A stretch of 33,552 nucleotides of DNA from an uncultured Clostridia bacterium (GCA_947629905.1 CANRFM010000021.1:1-33552), one strand, 5' to 3'; counted from the stretch's first letter, positions 7,501 through 16,249 are shown. Program-made: numbers and translations. Notes: generated by a model from the sequence alone, not told the origin.

Positions 7501-9204
7501 ATGGAAGGAAAAAACAATGGCAAGATCTTTGGCGGGATCGTTATCATCGGCATCGTGGTGCTGGCAGTCATCATTGCCGGCGTGATGCTCACGAACCAGA
7601 TGGGCAAGACCTCCTACGAGATCTCCGAGGAGGATGCGACCCGCAAGCTCGACAAGCTCCTGCGGAACGTCAGCGTTACCGAAGTCGAGCCACGCAAAGC
7701 CCCGGTCGATTTTTCCGGGAGTGACTTGGCAGCCTCTCTGCCGGACATCAGTCAGTACCCGCTTACGGTAGAGGGTAAGGGTGATGTGACGGTGGAAATT
7801 TTCGCCTCCCCCGAAAAAGCCGGCAGCGGCACAGACGGCTGGATGAACGAAGCCGCTAAGGCATTCAACGACCAGCACAACCGCACAGCCGCCGGAAAGA
7901 CTATGGCTGTTTCCGTCCGCAACATCACTTCCGGCATGGGTTCGGATTATATCGTATCCGGGAAGTACCTGCCGGATGCTTTCTCCCCCTCAAACACCAT
8001 GTGGGGCACGATGGCAGTCTCCAACGGTGCACAGCTCAGTCTCGAACACGGTTCAGAACGCCTTGTGGGCAATGTGGCAGGCATTCTGCTTGCGGACAAT
8101 ATGGTCAAGACATTAACTGCCGATTACGGCGAAATTACGATTGAAACCATCACACAGGCAACCATGGACGGCAAAGTCTCCATGGGCTACACCTACCCCT
8201 ACACCAGCTCTACCGGCTTGAATTTCCTCGTTTCCTCGCTGTACAGCTTTGACAGCAACGACCCGCTGAGTGATGCAGCCGTGAGTGCTTTCCAGAAATT
8301 TCAGACGAATGTACCCTTTGTCTGCTACACCACACAGCAGATGCGTGGCGCTATGAGCAGCGGTTCGCTCAATGCGTGCATCATGGAATATCAGACCTAC
8401 GCCAACGATTCCGCACTTCAGAAAGCATATGAATTCTACCCGTTCGGCGTGCGGCATGACAACCCGATCTATGAAGTCGGCAGTATCGGCAGCGAAAAGG
8501 AAGAAGTACTGGAGGCATTCACAGAATTTTGCCTCAGCGATGAGGAGCAGAAACTCGCAGCACGCTGCGGCTTCAACCAGTTAGAGGACTATAAGAGCAC
8601 AGAGCCGGAATTTGATGCTGTCACGCTCCTGAATGCGCAGCAGCTCTGGAAGCAGGAGAAAGACTCCGGCAAGCCGGTCGTGGCAGTGTTTGTGGCAGAC
8701 GTGTCCGGCAGTATGGCAGGCGACCCGCTGTCCCGCCTGAAAACCTCTCTGATGAGCGCTTCCCAGTATATCAACAGTAATAATTATATCGGCATGATCT
8801 CCTACAGCAACGATGTGCAGATCAATCTGCCGATCGCTAAATTCGATCTCGATCAGCGTTCCTACTTTGCGGGGGCTGTGCAGGATCTGGTCGCATCGGG
8901 GGCAACGTGTACCTATGATGCGGTTTTGCAGGGCGTGAAGATGCTCCGGGAAGCAGAAAAGACCATCCCGGATGCCAAACCGATGCTGTTCGTGCTCAGT
9001 GACGGTGAAAGGAATACGGGCAGTTCCCTCGGTGAGATCACGGACATTGTATCGGCGCTGAATATTCCGGTCTACACGATCGGCTACAATGCAGATCTCG
9101 AAGAACTTGGCGAACTGTCGGCGATCAATGAGGCGGCGACCATTGATGCGGATTCCGAGGACGTGGTTTACAAGCTCGGTGCACTGTTCAACGCACAGAT
9201 GTAA
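7501..9204 (+). CDS. Membrane-anchored protein: substrate-binding-like region plus VWA domain
   Basis: The ATG at 7501 has AAAGGA about 8 nt upstream; another ATG at 7492 sits on top of that RBS. The roughly 567-residue product has one N-terminal membrane helix (residues 8-30, IFGGIVIIGIVVLAVIIAGV), then about 320 residues resembling a type 2 extracellular solute-binding fold (VTVEIFASPEKAG, YIVSGKYLPDAFSPSN, FTEFCLSDEEQKLAARCGF). The C-terminus is a von Willebrand A domain with an intact MIDAS: DVSGSMAG near residue 400, the Thr in ATCTYDAV near 470 and LSDGERN near 500. VWA domains bind partners through a divalent metal. The fusion suggests a cell-surface sensor or adhesion module coupled to the preceding membrane protein. 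The ligand is unknown. Confidence 0.85.
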   Translation: MEGKNNGKIFGGIVIIGIVVLAVIIAGVMLTNQMGKTSYEISEEDATRKLDKLLRNVSVTEVEPRKAPVDFSGSDLAASLPDISQYPLTVEGKGDVTVEIFASPEKAGSGTDGWMNEAAKAFNDQHNRTAAGKTMAVSVRNITSGMGSDYIVSGKYLPDAFSPSNTMWGTMAVSNGAQLSLEHGSERLVGNVAGILLADNMVKTLTADYGEITIETITQATMDGKVSMGYTYPYTSSTGLNFLVSSLYSFDSNDPLSDAAVSAFQKFQTNVPFVCYTTQQMRGAMSSGSLNACIMEYQTYANDSALQKAYEFYPFGVRHDNPIYEVGSIGSEKEEVLEAFTEFCLSDEEQKLAARCGFNQLEDYKSTEPEFDAVTLLNAQQLWKQEKDSGKPVVAVFVADVSGSMAGDPLSRLKTSLMSASQYINSNNYIGMISYSNDVQINLPIAKFDLDQRSYFAGAVQDLVASGATCTYDAVLQGVKMLREAEKTIPDAKPMLFVLSDGERNTGSSLGEITDIVSALNIPVYTIGYNADLEELGELSAINEAATIDADSEDVVYKLGALFNAQM

Positions 9205-9234
9205 GGCGCTTGCACAAAAGGATGTCATATACGC

Positions 9235-9271
9235 AAGAGGTCAGAATGTAAAACAGATTCTGACCTCTTTT
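9235..9271 (+). terminator. Terminator after the VWA gene
   Basis: AAGAGGTCAGAAT (9235-9247) and ATTCTGACCTCTT (9257-9269) form a perfect 13-bp stem with a 9-nt loop and a short T-rich tail. It separates the VWA operon from the cation transporter gene. Confidence 0.85.
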
Positions 9272-9300
9272 CTGCCCCCTGCCACAAAAAGGAGCCTTAT

Positions 9301-10419
9301 ATGGATCAGACAGAGATCTCCCGCCGTGACCGTATCATCGTCCGCACCAGTGTGCTTGGCATTGCAGCCAATTTGCTCCTTGCCGGCGCAAAAGCTGCTG
9401 TCGGACTGCTCTCCCATTCCATAGCGATCGTCCTCGATGCCGTGAACAATGTCAGCGACGTGCTCTCGTCCGTCATTACGATCATCGGCACCCACCTTGC
9501 CGGCAAAATGCCAGACAAAAAACACCCCCTCGGGCATGGCAGAATGGAATACGTCAGCGCCATGCTGGTGGCTGCGGTCGTGCTCTATGCGGGTATCGCT
9601 GCCGCTTGGGAGGCATTCGGGAAACTCCTGCACCCGGAAGATCCGCACTACACCGCCATGACTTTCGGTGTCATGGCAGGGGCAGTTGCGGTCAAACTGC
9701 TGTTGGGGTTCTATGTGCGGGGCGTGGGAAAACGTGTCAATTCCGGAGCGCTGACGGCTTCGGGGGCGGATGCGCTCTTTGATGCGGCAGTTTCGCTTTC
9801 GGTGCTGATAGCGGCAGGCATTTTCCTGCTCACAGGCTTCAATTCCGAGGGCATTGTCGGGCTGCTGATCTCTGCCGTCATTATCCGGGCAGGGGTCGGA
9901 ATGCTGAGCGATGCGCTCGATGACCTGTTAGGCAAGCGCTTTGACAGTGAGTACCTTTCCGAGATCCGGGAAACCATTTGTGAAGACCCTCTCGTACACG
10001 GGGCGTATGACCTGATTTTGCACAGCTACGGACCGGAACGATATATCGGTTCTGTCCATGTGGAAGTCGATGATACCCTGACCGCCGCCGAAATTGACCG
10101 GATGCAGCGCCGCATTGCGGCAGCCGTTCTGGAACGGCATGGCGTGCTGCTTACGGGTATCGGCATCTATGCCCTCAACACAGAAAATGCCGAGATCGCC
10201 GCCATGCGCCGGGAAATTGCCGGCATTGTCACGGAACATCAGGGCGTTTTGCAGATGCACGGTTTTTTTGCCGACCTGAAAGAAAAGACGGTACATTTCG
10301 ATGTCATTATCGACTACGCCCTCCGTGACCGGCAGGCTCTGTATCTGCATATTAAGGAAGACGTACAGGAAGCCTACCCGGCATTTACCTTTCAGATTAC
10401 CATGGACATGGATATATAA
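9301..10419 (+). CDS. Cation diffusion facilitator family transporter
   Basis: The 372-residue protein has the CDF layout: a basic N-terminus, six membrane helices to about residue 205, and a cytoplasmic C-terminal domain that is longer than usual because a second beta-rich repeat follows (QGVLQMHGFFADLKEKTVHF). Metal-site residues are visible in helix 2 (DAVNNVSD) and helix 5 (SGADALFDA), and the signature loop KMPDKKHPLGHGRMEY is present. CDF proteins export Zn2+, Mn2+, Fe2+ or similar ions in exchange for protons; the site residues do not settle the ion here. AAAGGAG lies 7 nt before the ATG. It is a single gene between two terminators. Confidence 0.93.
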   Translation: MDQTEISRRDRIIVRTSVLGIAANLLLAGAKAAVGLLSHSIAIVLDAVNNVSDVLSSVITIIGTHLAGKMPDKKHPLGHGRMEYVSAMLVAAVVLYAGIAAAWEAFGKLLHPEDPHYTAMTFGVMAGAVAVKLLLGFYVRGVGKRVNSGALTASGADALFDAAVSLSVLIAAGIFLLTGFNSEGIVGLLISAVIIRAGVGMLSDALDDLLGKRFDSEYLSEIRETICEDPLVHGAYDLILHSYGPERYIGSVHVEVDDTLTAAEIDRMQRRIAAAVLERHGVLLTGIGIYALNTENAEIAAMRREIAGIVTEHQGVLQMHGFFADLKEKTVHFDVIIDYALRDRQALYLHIKEDVQEAYPAFTFQITMDMDI

Positions 10420-10425
10420 GGAAAC

Positions 10426-10457
10426 AGCACCCCGCAAACCACAGGGTGCTGCTTCTT
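10426..10457. terminator. Hairpin terminator between convergent genes
   Basis: AGCACCC (10426-10432) and GGGTGCT (10444-10450), with GCTTCTTTAATT on the plus side and a weaker T-rich run on the minus side. It probably serves the CDF gene and perhaps also the convergent pectate lyase gene. Confidence 0.7.
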
Positions 10458-10480
10458 TAATTAGAGAGAGTTGAGGTGAT

Positions 10481-13400
10481 TTATACAGGAAGTGTGTCGA
10501 TCAGCTCGATCACGTATTGCAGGATGTACAGAGCATCTCTCGGTGCGAGCGCACCGTCCAGATCTACATCTGCATTTTTGATTTGCTGTGCATTCAGGTC
10601 GTCCCCGATATTCATCAGGTACTGGTTTATGGTAATGACATCATCCAGTCTTACTGTTGTATCCAGTGTCAGATCGCCATATTTGGTCGCTGCCAGTGTC
10701 TCCCCGGATTCGGTCGGAATGACTTCCGGAACGGATTCTGTCGGGAGCGGTTCTGTCGGAGCGGGTTCAGTCGGTGCAGGTTCGGTCGGTGCAGGTTCTG
10801 TCGGATCGGGCGCAGTTACCTTTGTGAAGTGGTAGCCCATGGTGTAGAAACTGCTGCTTTCAGCCGTTTCTGCAAAGCCGCCGGTATAGACCGAGCCGTC
10901 TGCATTTCTCCATGCAGTATGGAAATCCGTACCCATTGCCGGCACTTCGAGCGTGATGAAATCACTATCCGCCGGTGTCACCACTTCGCCCAGTTTCGAG
11001 CCGTTCTCCATGGTCTCCTTGACGACCTGATAGTACTTGCTGTTGTAGTAAACGGAATTGGTCAGCGTGCCGACATACTTGTCGTTGGAAACCTTGATGC
11101 CGGGTGCATTGGACTTGGAGACCCGGTCGGTATTGATGTAGGTCAGCATATTCTCAAAGGTAGCAGTCGGAGAATTGCGGTAGATGCTGAAATTCGGCTT
11201 GCCGTTGCCGCCCACGCCGTTATTGTAGGCGGTGCAGTTCTTCATGTCGCCAAATTCCGGATTGTTGTTGTCCGTGAAGCCGCAGTTCAGGTTCTCGAAC
11301 GCAAGGCAGTTGTCGAGCTGATGCCGTGTGCCGATACCGCCGCCGCCAAGCTTAAAGCCGTTGCCGTCCGCATCGCCATAGCCTCTGCCGTCCTCCGTAT
11401 AGCCGTTGCGGAATGCAACGCAGTTCCTGATCGTAACCACACCGATCGGTCCTGTCTCTTCCTTCGCATAGAGATCCCAGCCGTCGTCGGAGTTGTTGTA
11501 GGACAGACAGCCGTCAAAGACATTGCCCTCACCGCAGGTCAGTTTGGCAGCAAAGCCGTCTGCATTTTCCATGGATGCTTCATCGCAGTTGTTTTTGGAA
11601 GTGCAGTTCTTGACGAGGTTGTTGGTCGGCCATTCCGGAATGGAAGCCGCATCCGTGCGGTAGCGGGAAAGCTGAAGCCCGGTGTCCTCATTGTCGTTGA
11701 ATACCATCATTTCGATGATGTTGTTGTTACCGGACAGGAGCATACCATTGTCGCCCGCCTGTGTGATCTCAAAACCGTAGAAATGCCAGTAATTGCCATC
11801 GAGCACAAAACCTCTTGCTGAGGGGTCGACTTCCTGTCCCGTGAAGTCAAAGACTACCTGTGCGCCATTGTAAGCACTGATCGTCTTATACTTGCCGGCT
11901 TCGCCGGAATTGTTCTGGTCGATGAGAATGGTATCCGTGTATTTGTAAGTCCCCTCCAACAGATAGATCACACCGCCCGCCGGCACAGCACCGATCGCCG
12001 TGAGTACGTCCGTGGGGTCGTCCTGCGTTTTGCCGGAACCCCTGCCGTCCGGGGAAGCGTAGATGATCTCCGTATAGTCCGGCTGCGGCTGCGGGGTGGT
12101 CGGTTGCGGATTTGTTGGCTGGGGTTCAGTCGGCTGCGGTTCTGTGGGTTGGGGTTCGGTCGGCTGCGGTTCCGTGGGCTGCGGTTCGGTCGGTGCGGGG
12201 GTGTCCGTGGAATCCGTGAAACCGCTGCCGATCGCTACGATCTTATCATCGTAAGCCACGATCGCATCCTTGAGCGCCTGATTGACAGCATAGCTCTCAT
12301 CATCTGCCTCGGTGAATGTCCATTTGAAATCGCCGCCCTGTACACGGCCTGCCCCTGCCTTGACGATGGCAGGAACATCCTCTGCCTTGTCGGGGGTGTA
12401 GCTGTACATCAGGCTGCTGTCGGTGTCGAAGTTATTGTACGCCGTGCCACCCTGCTTAGCCTTGACGGCATCCGGCACTTTTTCATCACGGGAAGAAGCC
12501 TCATAGGCATCAAATTCCGTGCCGTCCTGCTGATAGGTCACATAGGTCTTGCCGCCGGTGATGTAGTTCCCGAACGACTTGATGATACCGCCGTCCTCAC
12601 CAGAGAAAGTGCCCTCGCCCTCGGCAATGTCTGAACCCTGCATGGAGATCAGCATCGGGTACTTGCAGTTGCGGAAATAGTTGTTTTCCACAAAGCAGGA
12701 AGCGCCCATCGTTACGCCGACACCATACTTGGCATTGCCGTCAAAGTAGTTATTATACGTATGCACCGTGCAGGTACGGATCCTCGGATGACGGGAGTCG
12801 GAGTGGTCGTACCAGTTATGGTGGTAGGTGATATAGTTCTCGGTGGACTCGGACTTCATGCCCTGTAAATTGCACTTGCCGTTGTCCCAGAAATGGTTGT
12901 AGGAGTGCGTGATATAGGTCGAAGTCTTGGTATCCAGTGCGCCGTCGCCCTTGACCTGATCGGCATCGCTGCCGGCATCGCCATAGAACATATCGCAGTT
13001 ATGTACCCATATATGATCATTCTTCTGCTGGAGCCCCACATTGTCGCCCTCGTCGGAGTTGCAGTTCATGAAGCCAATGTTGCGCACCTCGACATTGGAG
13101 CTGTTCTTGATGACCAGCCCGAAGCCGTTGAATGTGGTGTCCGTGCCAATGCCCTCGATCGTCAGACCGCAGACAGCCGTATCGACCAGCAGGTCGCCTT
13201 TGGGCATGTCGCCGGGGTCTGTGATGTTACCGATCAGCCGGATGCAGACCGGACCGCATTTTTCATTGCTCTTGAGGGCTGTCACGATGTTCTGCACACC
13301 GGTATATTCTGTCGCATTGCCCTTCTTGTCGGGCAGTGTGACTTTTACGCTGTCCTTGTTTGCATCCGTCACGTAGATCACGGTCGCATCGCTTTTCAGC

Positions 13401-13864
13401 GTGCCGTCTTCATTATACGCACCGGAGGATGTGCCGTTCACAAAGCCGAAACCGGAACGGTCATGCGCCTTGACATCGACCTTGACTTCTGCTGCCTTGG
13501 AAGTATCTTCCTTGCCGCCGCTGACCGGAACGATCTTCAGGGTATGGCTGCCCGCTTTCAGACCGACGGCATCCACACGGAAACAGGTCGCATACTGCCG
13601 AACAAGCATCGTGTCAAGCTGTGTGCCGTCAGCGTAGACATTGTACCCGTCTGCACCGCTTACGGCTGCCCACTCGGCATACGCACCCTCAAAGTACCCT
13701 GCGGAAGCGGAAACCTCCACGGAAGCGGTGCTGTCCTTTGCAGCGATCCCAGTTGTCAGACCGTTCAGGTACACAGCCTGCACGCCCGTGCCTGCTGTAC
13801 CGCCAACGACCATGGCTGCTGCTAAAAAGGCAGCAAGTGCTTTCTTCATTGCGTTCATCTTCAT
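10481..13864 (-). CDS. Cellulosomal pectate lyase, PL1-PL9-dockerin
   Basis: This 1127-residue secreted enzyme starts with a signal peptide (KKALAAFLAAAMVVGG, to about residue 30) and a Fn3-like region. A PL1 pectate lyase module spans roughly residues 160-480 (NHFWDNGKCNLQG, HHNWYDHSDSRHPRIR with the catalytic Arg near 355). A PTEPQ-repeat linker covers about 557-593. A PL9 module covers about 595-1010 (GDNGMLLSGNNNIIE, NADGFAAKLTCGEGN with the likely catalytic Lys near 773, SDDGWDLYAKE). A PTEPA-repeat linker and a type I dockerin (about 1058-1127, LTLDTTVRLDDVITINQY and ADVDLDGALAPRDAL) complete it. Both modules would cleave polygalacturonate by beta-elimination, giving two complementary pectate lyases on one cellulosomal subunit. 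GGGG lies about 10 nt before the first ATG; a second in-frame ATG sits 15 bp downstream. Confidence 0.95.
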   Translation of the reverse strand: MKMNAMKKALAAFLAAAMVVGGTAGTGVQAVYLNGLTTGIAAKDSTASVEVSASAGYFEGAYAEWAAVSGADGYNVYADGTQLDTMLVRQYATCFRVDAVGLKAGSHTLKIVPVSGGKEDTSKAAEVKVDVKAHDRSGFGFVNGTSSGAYNEDGTLKSDATVIYVTDANKDSVKVTLPDKKGNATEYTGVQNIVTALKSNEKCGPVCIRLIGNITDPGDMPKGDLLVDTAVCGLTIEGIGTDTTFNGFGLVIKNSSNVEVRNIGFMNCNSDEGDNVGLQQKNDHIWVHNCDMFYGDAGSDADQVKGDGALDTKTSTYITHSYNHFWDNGKCNLQGMKSESTENYITYHHNWYDHSDSRHPRIRTCTVHTYNNYFDGNAKYGVGVTMGASCFVENNYFRNCKYPMLISMQGSDIAEGEGTFSGEDGGIIKSFGNYITGGKTYVTYQQDGTEFDAYEASSRDEKVPDAVKAKQGGTAYNNFDTDSSLMYSYTPDKAEDVPAIVKAGAGRVQGGDFKWTFTEADDESYAVNQALKDAIVAYDDKIVAIGSGFTDSTDTPAPTEPQPTEPQPTEPQPTEPQPTEPQPTNPQPTTPQPQPDYTEIIYASPDGRGSGKTQDDPTDVLTAIGAVPAGGVIYLLEGTYKYTDTILIDQNNSGEAGKYKTISAYNGAQVVFDFTGQEVDPSARGFVLDGNYWHFYGFEITQAGDNGMLLSGNNNIIEMMVFNDNEDTGLQLSRYRTDAASIPEWPTNNLVKNCTSKNNCDEASMENADGFAAKLTCGEGNVFDGCLSYNNSDDGWDLYAKEETGPIGVVTIRNCVAFRNGYTEDGRGYGDADGNGFKLGGGGIGTRHQLDNCLAFENLNCGFTDNNNPEFGDMKNCTAYNNGVGGNGKPNFSIYRNSPTATFENMLTYINTDRVSKSNAPGIKVSNDKYVGTLTNSVYYNSKYYQVVKETMENGSKLGEVVTPADSDFITLEVPAMGTDFHTAWRNADGSVYTGGFAETAESSSFYTMGYHFTKVTAPDPTEPAPTEPAPTEPAPTEPLPTESVPEVIPTESGETLAATKYGDLTLDTTVRLDDVITINQYLMNIGDDLNAQQIKNADVDLDGALAPRDALYILQYVIELIDTLPV
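10720..10806 (-). repeat. PTEPA linker repeats
   Basis: Tandem 15-bp units inside the pectate lyase gene encode PTEPA repeats that separate the PL9 module from the dockerin. Such Pro/Thr linkers are flexible and often glycosylated. Confidence 0.85.
12085..12195 (-). repeat. PTEPQ linker repeats
   Basis: About seven near-identical 15-bp units encode PTEPQ repeats between the PL1 and PL9 modules. The number of units could vary by slippage between strains. Confidence 0.88.
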
Positions 13865-13903
13865 AAAAAATGAACCCCTTTCTATCTATGTATTTATGCT
13901 TAC

Positions 13904-13932
13904 ATTATAACAAATTATTCACAATTTTACAA
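13904..13932 (-). promoter_or_regulatory. Sigma-A promoter of the pectate lyase gene
   Basis: On the minus strand TTGTAA (13932-13927) and TATAAT (13909-13904) are 17 bp apart, 40 bp upstream of the start codon. The surrounding 13865-14080 is AT-rich and otherwise holds nothing I can identify. Confidence 0.75.
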
Positions 13933-14079
13933 TAGGTATATCTTACAAATTTTATTATCCACATTTGGCGATATTATACAAAAATTTCAGAAAAATCCGG
14001 GAATATTATGCGCCCCGGCAGAGTAGCTATTTTTCACGTTTGAAAATTGGCAGAATTCTACAAACTGCACAAAAAACGC

Positions 14080-14108
14080 TTGACTTTTTACGGGAAAAAT
14101 GCTAAAAT
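14080..14108 (+). promoter_or_regulatory. Sigma-A promoter of the reverse rubrerythrin gene
   Basis: TTGACT (14080-14085) and TAAAAT (14103-14108) with a 17-bp spacer, 50 bp before the start codon. I could not see a clear PerR operator. Confidence 0.8.
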
Positions 14109-14158
14109 AAAACTATCACTTGTGGTGCTGTGCATCACGGAATAAGGAGGAGTTTGCA

Positions 14159-14710
14159 ATGAAAAAATATGTATGCCCTGTCTGCGGCTATGTACATGAG
14201 GGTGACGAACCGCCGGAAAAATGCCCCCAGTGCGGTGTGCCCGGTTCTAAGTTTATCGAGAAGAATGACGACGAGAAGCTGGTCTTTGCCTGCGAGCATG
14301 AGGTCGGCGTTGCCAAGGCTGTGACCGATCCGGAGATCCTTGAGGGTCTGCGTTCCAATTTCAACGGCGAATGCACTGAAGTCGGTATGTATCTGGCAAT
14401 GGCAAGAGCGGCTTTCCGTGAGGGCTATCCGGAAATTGGTATGTACTGGGAAAAGGCTGCCTACGAGGAAGCAGAACACGCTGCCAAATTTGCAGAGCTG
14501 CTCGGTGAAGTCGTTTCCGCCTCCACCAAGGAGAATCTCGAAAAGCGTGTCGCTGCCGAACACGGTGCGACAGAGGGCAAGCTCCAGCTCGCTAAGCGTG
14601 CCAAGGAGCTGAATCTCGATGCCATCCATGACACCGTTCATGAAATGGCAAGAGATGAGGCAAGACACGGCAAGGCTTTCGAGGGCCTGCTGAAACGCTA
14701 TTTCGGCTAA
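14159..14710 (+). CDS. Reverse rubrerythrin
   Basis: The 183-residue protein has a rubredoxin-like Fe(Cys)4 domain at the N-terminus ([21 protein letters not shown], two CxxC pairs within the first 26 residues) followed by a ferritin-like diiron domain with the expected Glu/His helices ([44 protein letters not shown]). Ordinary rubrerythrins have the opposite domain order; reversed ones in clostridia act as NADH-linked hydrogen peroxide and oxygen reductases. It is cytoplasmic. The start is fixed by AAGGAGGAG about 7 nt upstream; an in-frame ATG at 14120 has no RBS. It is a single gene with its own promoter and terminator. Confidence 0.95.
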   Translation: MKKYVCPVCGYVHEGDEPPEKCPQCGVPGSKFIEKNDDEKLVFACEHEVGVAKAVTDPEILEGLRSNFNGECTEVGMYLAMARAAFREGYPEIGMYWEKAAYEEAEHAAKFAELLGEVVSASTKENLEKRVAAEHGATEGKLQLAKRAKELNLDAIHDTVHEMARDEARHGKAFEGLLKRYFG

Positions 14711-14716
14711 ACAATT

Positions 14717-14746
14717 ACCCCCTGCACGGCGCAGGGGGGTATTTTT
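14717..14746. terminator. Bidirectional terminator
   Basis: ACCCCCTGC (14717-14725) pairs with GCAGGGGGGT (14731-14740). The plus side continues ATTTTTATTC and the minus side AATTGTTT. It ends the rubrerythrin transcript and probably the convergent trx/FTR transcript. Confidence 0.85.
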
Positions 14747-14942
14747 ATTCTTTGGACTTGTAATAAAGCATACAGTGGCAGTAGCCCTCAAAATCCGGGT
14801 CGGCGATCTGTTCCCGAAATTCCTTGCACATACACCGGTTCTCCTCCGTCCGGGCAAGCCGGCACGGGCAGTAGCCGCCGGTGCGTTTCAGCCCCTCTCG
14901 GACTTTCTGCACCATGTTCTTGTCCTCGTTCAGGCGTACCAT
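14745..14942 (-). CDS. Mini ferredoxin-thioredoxin reductase catalytic-subunit-like protein
   Basis: Only 65 residues, but it carries the six-cysteine pattern of the FTR catalytic beta chain: CPC (25-27), CMC (37-39) and CHC (55-57) in the contexts GGYCPCRLA, NRCMCKEFRE and GYCHCMLYY. In FTR these residues hold a 4Fe-4S cluster next to a redox disulfide, passing electrons from ferredoxin to thioredoxin. It is shorter than typical beta chains (about 110 residues), and CPC-x9-CMC is tighter than the usual spacing. Its ATG overlaps the stop of the thioredoxin gene by one base (TGATG), which strongly suggests that the thioredoxin is its partner. No variable (alpha) chain is visible. Confidence 0.85.
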   Translation of the reverse strand: MVRLNEDKNMVQKVREGLKRTGGYCPCRLARTEENRCMCKEFREQIADPDFEGYCHCMLYYKSKE

Positions 14943-15262
14943 CAGACACCAGCCCCGTATTCCCGGAGCAGGGAAAGCAGTTCTTCCGCCTGCCGCATCC
15001 CGACAAGCGTTTTTAGTGCCTTGCCCGCCTTGAAAAGAATCATGGTCGGAATCGCCTCGATCCCGAAACGTGCCGCAAGTCCGCCGCAGTCGTCCACATT
15101 CACCTTCCCGACACTAACCGCCGGGTGTGCTTCGGTCATGGCGTGGAGAATTTCCCCCTGCATCATGCACGGTCCGCACCATGTCGCCCAGAAATCCACC
15201 AGCACCGGTTCATCGCTGCCGATAAATGCCTCAAAATTTTCCTCTGTCAGTGTTGTGATCAT
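14942..15262 (-). CDS. trxA: Thioredoxin
   Basis: A 106-residue single-domain thioredoxin with the classical active site in FWATWCGPCMMQG near residue 30 and the cis-proline segment GIEAIPTMILF. It reduces protein disulfides in the cytoplasm. AGGAGGG lies 6 nt before the ATG. It is followed without a gap by the FTR-like gene and preceded by a lipoprotein gene 67 bp upstream, with no clear promoter or terminator between, so it may be read from the lipoprotein promoter. The pairing implies reduction by ferredoxin rather than NADPH (inference). Confidence 0.95.
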   Translation of the reverse strand: MITTLTEENFEAFIGSDEPVLVDFWATWCGPCMMQGEILHAMTEAHPAVSVGKVNVDDCGGLAARFGIEAIPTMILFKAGKALKTLVGMRQAEELLSLLREYGAGV

Positions 15263-15329
15263 GTCATCCCTCCTACACTATGCAGTGTTCCGTTTTTTCC
15301 TCAAATCATACGCAATGCTGTGGAAAATC

Positions 15330-16205
15330 TTATTCCGCAGCGCTTTCGGCAGAAGCCTCGGTGCTTTCCTCTGCGGGGGCAGAGGTTTCTTCCTCGGCAG
15401 GGGCATCTTCTTCGGGGGCAGAAGTCTCTTCCCCGGCAGCGCCTTCCTCATCAATACCGGACACGGTGAAATTGACCTCCACAGTTGTCCACGAGGAAAA
15501 ATCATCCGGGTTTACCACCTGCGGGGAATAGTCGGCGCAGATGTCCAGTGCATTTCCGTCCGCATCGTACAGATTGCCCTCTGTGCTGCGGGCATCCTCG
15601 GCAGGGGCATCGATATAGCTATTGTAAAGATTGGTGCGTGTCTCAATGCCGTCATCGGAGGATGTGTAGTTTTTGGCGGACATGGTAATCTCCTTGCCGT
15701 CCACCAAAATGCTGTCCACCGTGATGACTGCACCCGGGTAGAGCGTTTCGCCGTCCTTGATCATGACCGCTAAAAAGCTCAGACCGCCCGGTGTATATTC
15801 CCCGTTCGGGTCCTCTGTGGTGTCATAGCGGAAACCGTTGGTATCTGCCGTGACGCTGACCGTATACTGTCCGTTTCCGGTGATGTCCGCAATGCCTGCA
15901 TCATAGGCAAGCATATGCCCGTCATCCGTGGAAGAACCCCAGTACTGGATCCACCACTGCTTGTCCACAATGGCTAAATACGCCTGCCCCGATCCGGCAT
16001 CCATCGCTTCCTCAAAGGCTACCGTTTCCGCTTGTGTGAGTTCCTGTCCCTCTTCTTCGGAGGGGGCTTCGGTCGTTGCTTCCGTTTCCGGTGCGGAAGT
16101 TTCCGCCGGTGATTCGCTGTCAGAATTTGCCGCACCACTGCATCCTGTCAGCCCGCACAGCAGCGCAGCAGTCAGCAAACAGGCAAGATAATGCTTTGCT
16201 CTCAT
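15330..16205 (-). CDS. Predicted lipoprotein with acidic low-complexity tails
   Basis: The 291-residue product has a lipoprotein signal (MRAKHYLACLLTAALLCG, lipobox LTGC with Cys at residue 22), an acidic Ser/Glu/Thr linker, a central region of about 180 residues rich in beta strands (YLAIVDKQWWIQYWGSS, GQYTVSVTADTNGFRYDT, VNFTVSGIDEEG), and an acidic C-terminal tail (PAEEETSAPAEE). The central part repeatedly resembles carbohydrate-binding or jelly-roll-like surface modules of ruminococci, but I cannot name a family. It is probably anchored on the outer face of the membrane. AAAGGG lies about 9 nt before the ATG. Confidence 0.75.
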   Translation of the reverse strand: MRAKHYLACLLTAALLCGLTGCSGAANSDSESPAETSAPETEATTEAPSEEEGQELTQAETVAFEEAMDAGSGQAYLAIVDKQWWIQYWGSSTDDGHMLAYDAGIADITGNGQYTVSVTADTNGFRYDTTEDPNGEYTPGGLSFLAVMIKDGETLYPGAVITVDSILVDGKEITMSAKNYTSSDDGIETRTNLYNSYIDAPAEDARSTEGNLYDADGNALDICADYSPQVVNPDDFSSWTTVEVNFTVSGIDEEGAAGEETSAPEEDAPAEEETSAPAEESTEASAESAAE

Positions 16206-16249
16206 ATCCGTGACCCTTTCTTTCTGTAAGATTTCCAGTGATAAACACT

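Noticed and set aside
10517-11821. Long plus-strand ORF of 434 codons
   Set aside because: It lies antisense to the pectate lyase gene, whose domains are unmistakable; its protein has the odd Ile/Cys/Arg-rich composition of a shadow frame.
12085-12195. Short tandem repeats resembling a CRISPR or minisatellite
   Set aside because: Units are 15 bp without spacers and stay in frame, encoding a PTEPQ linker.
12893-13825. Plus-strand ORF of 310 codons
   Set aside because: Antisense shadow of the same pectate lyase gene, with no RBS and no recognisable domain.
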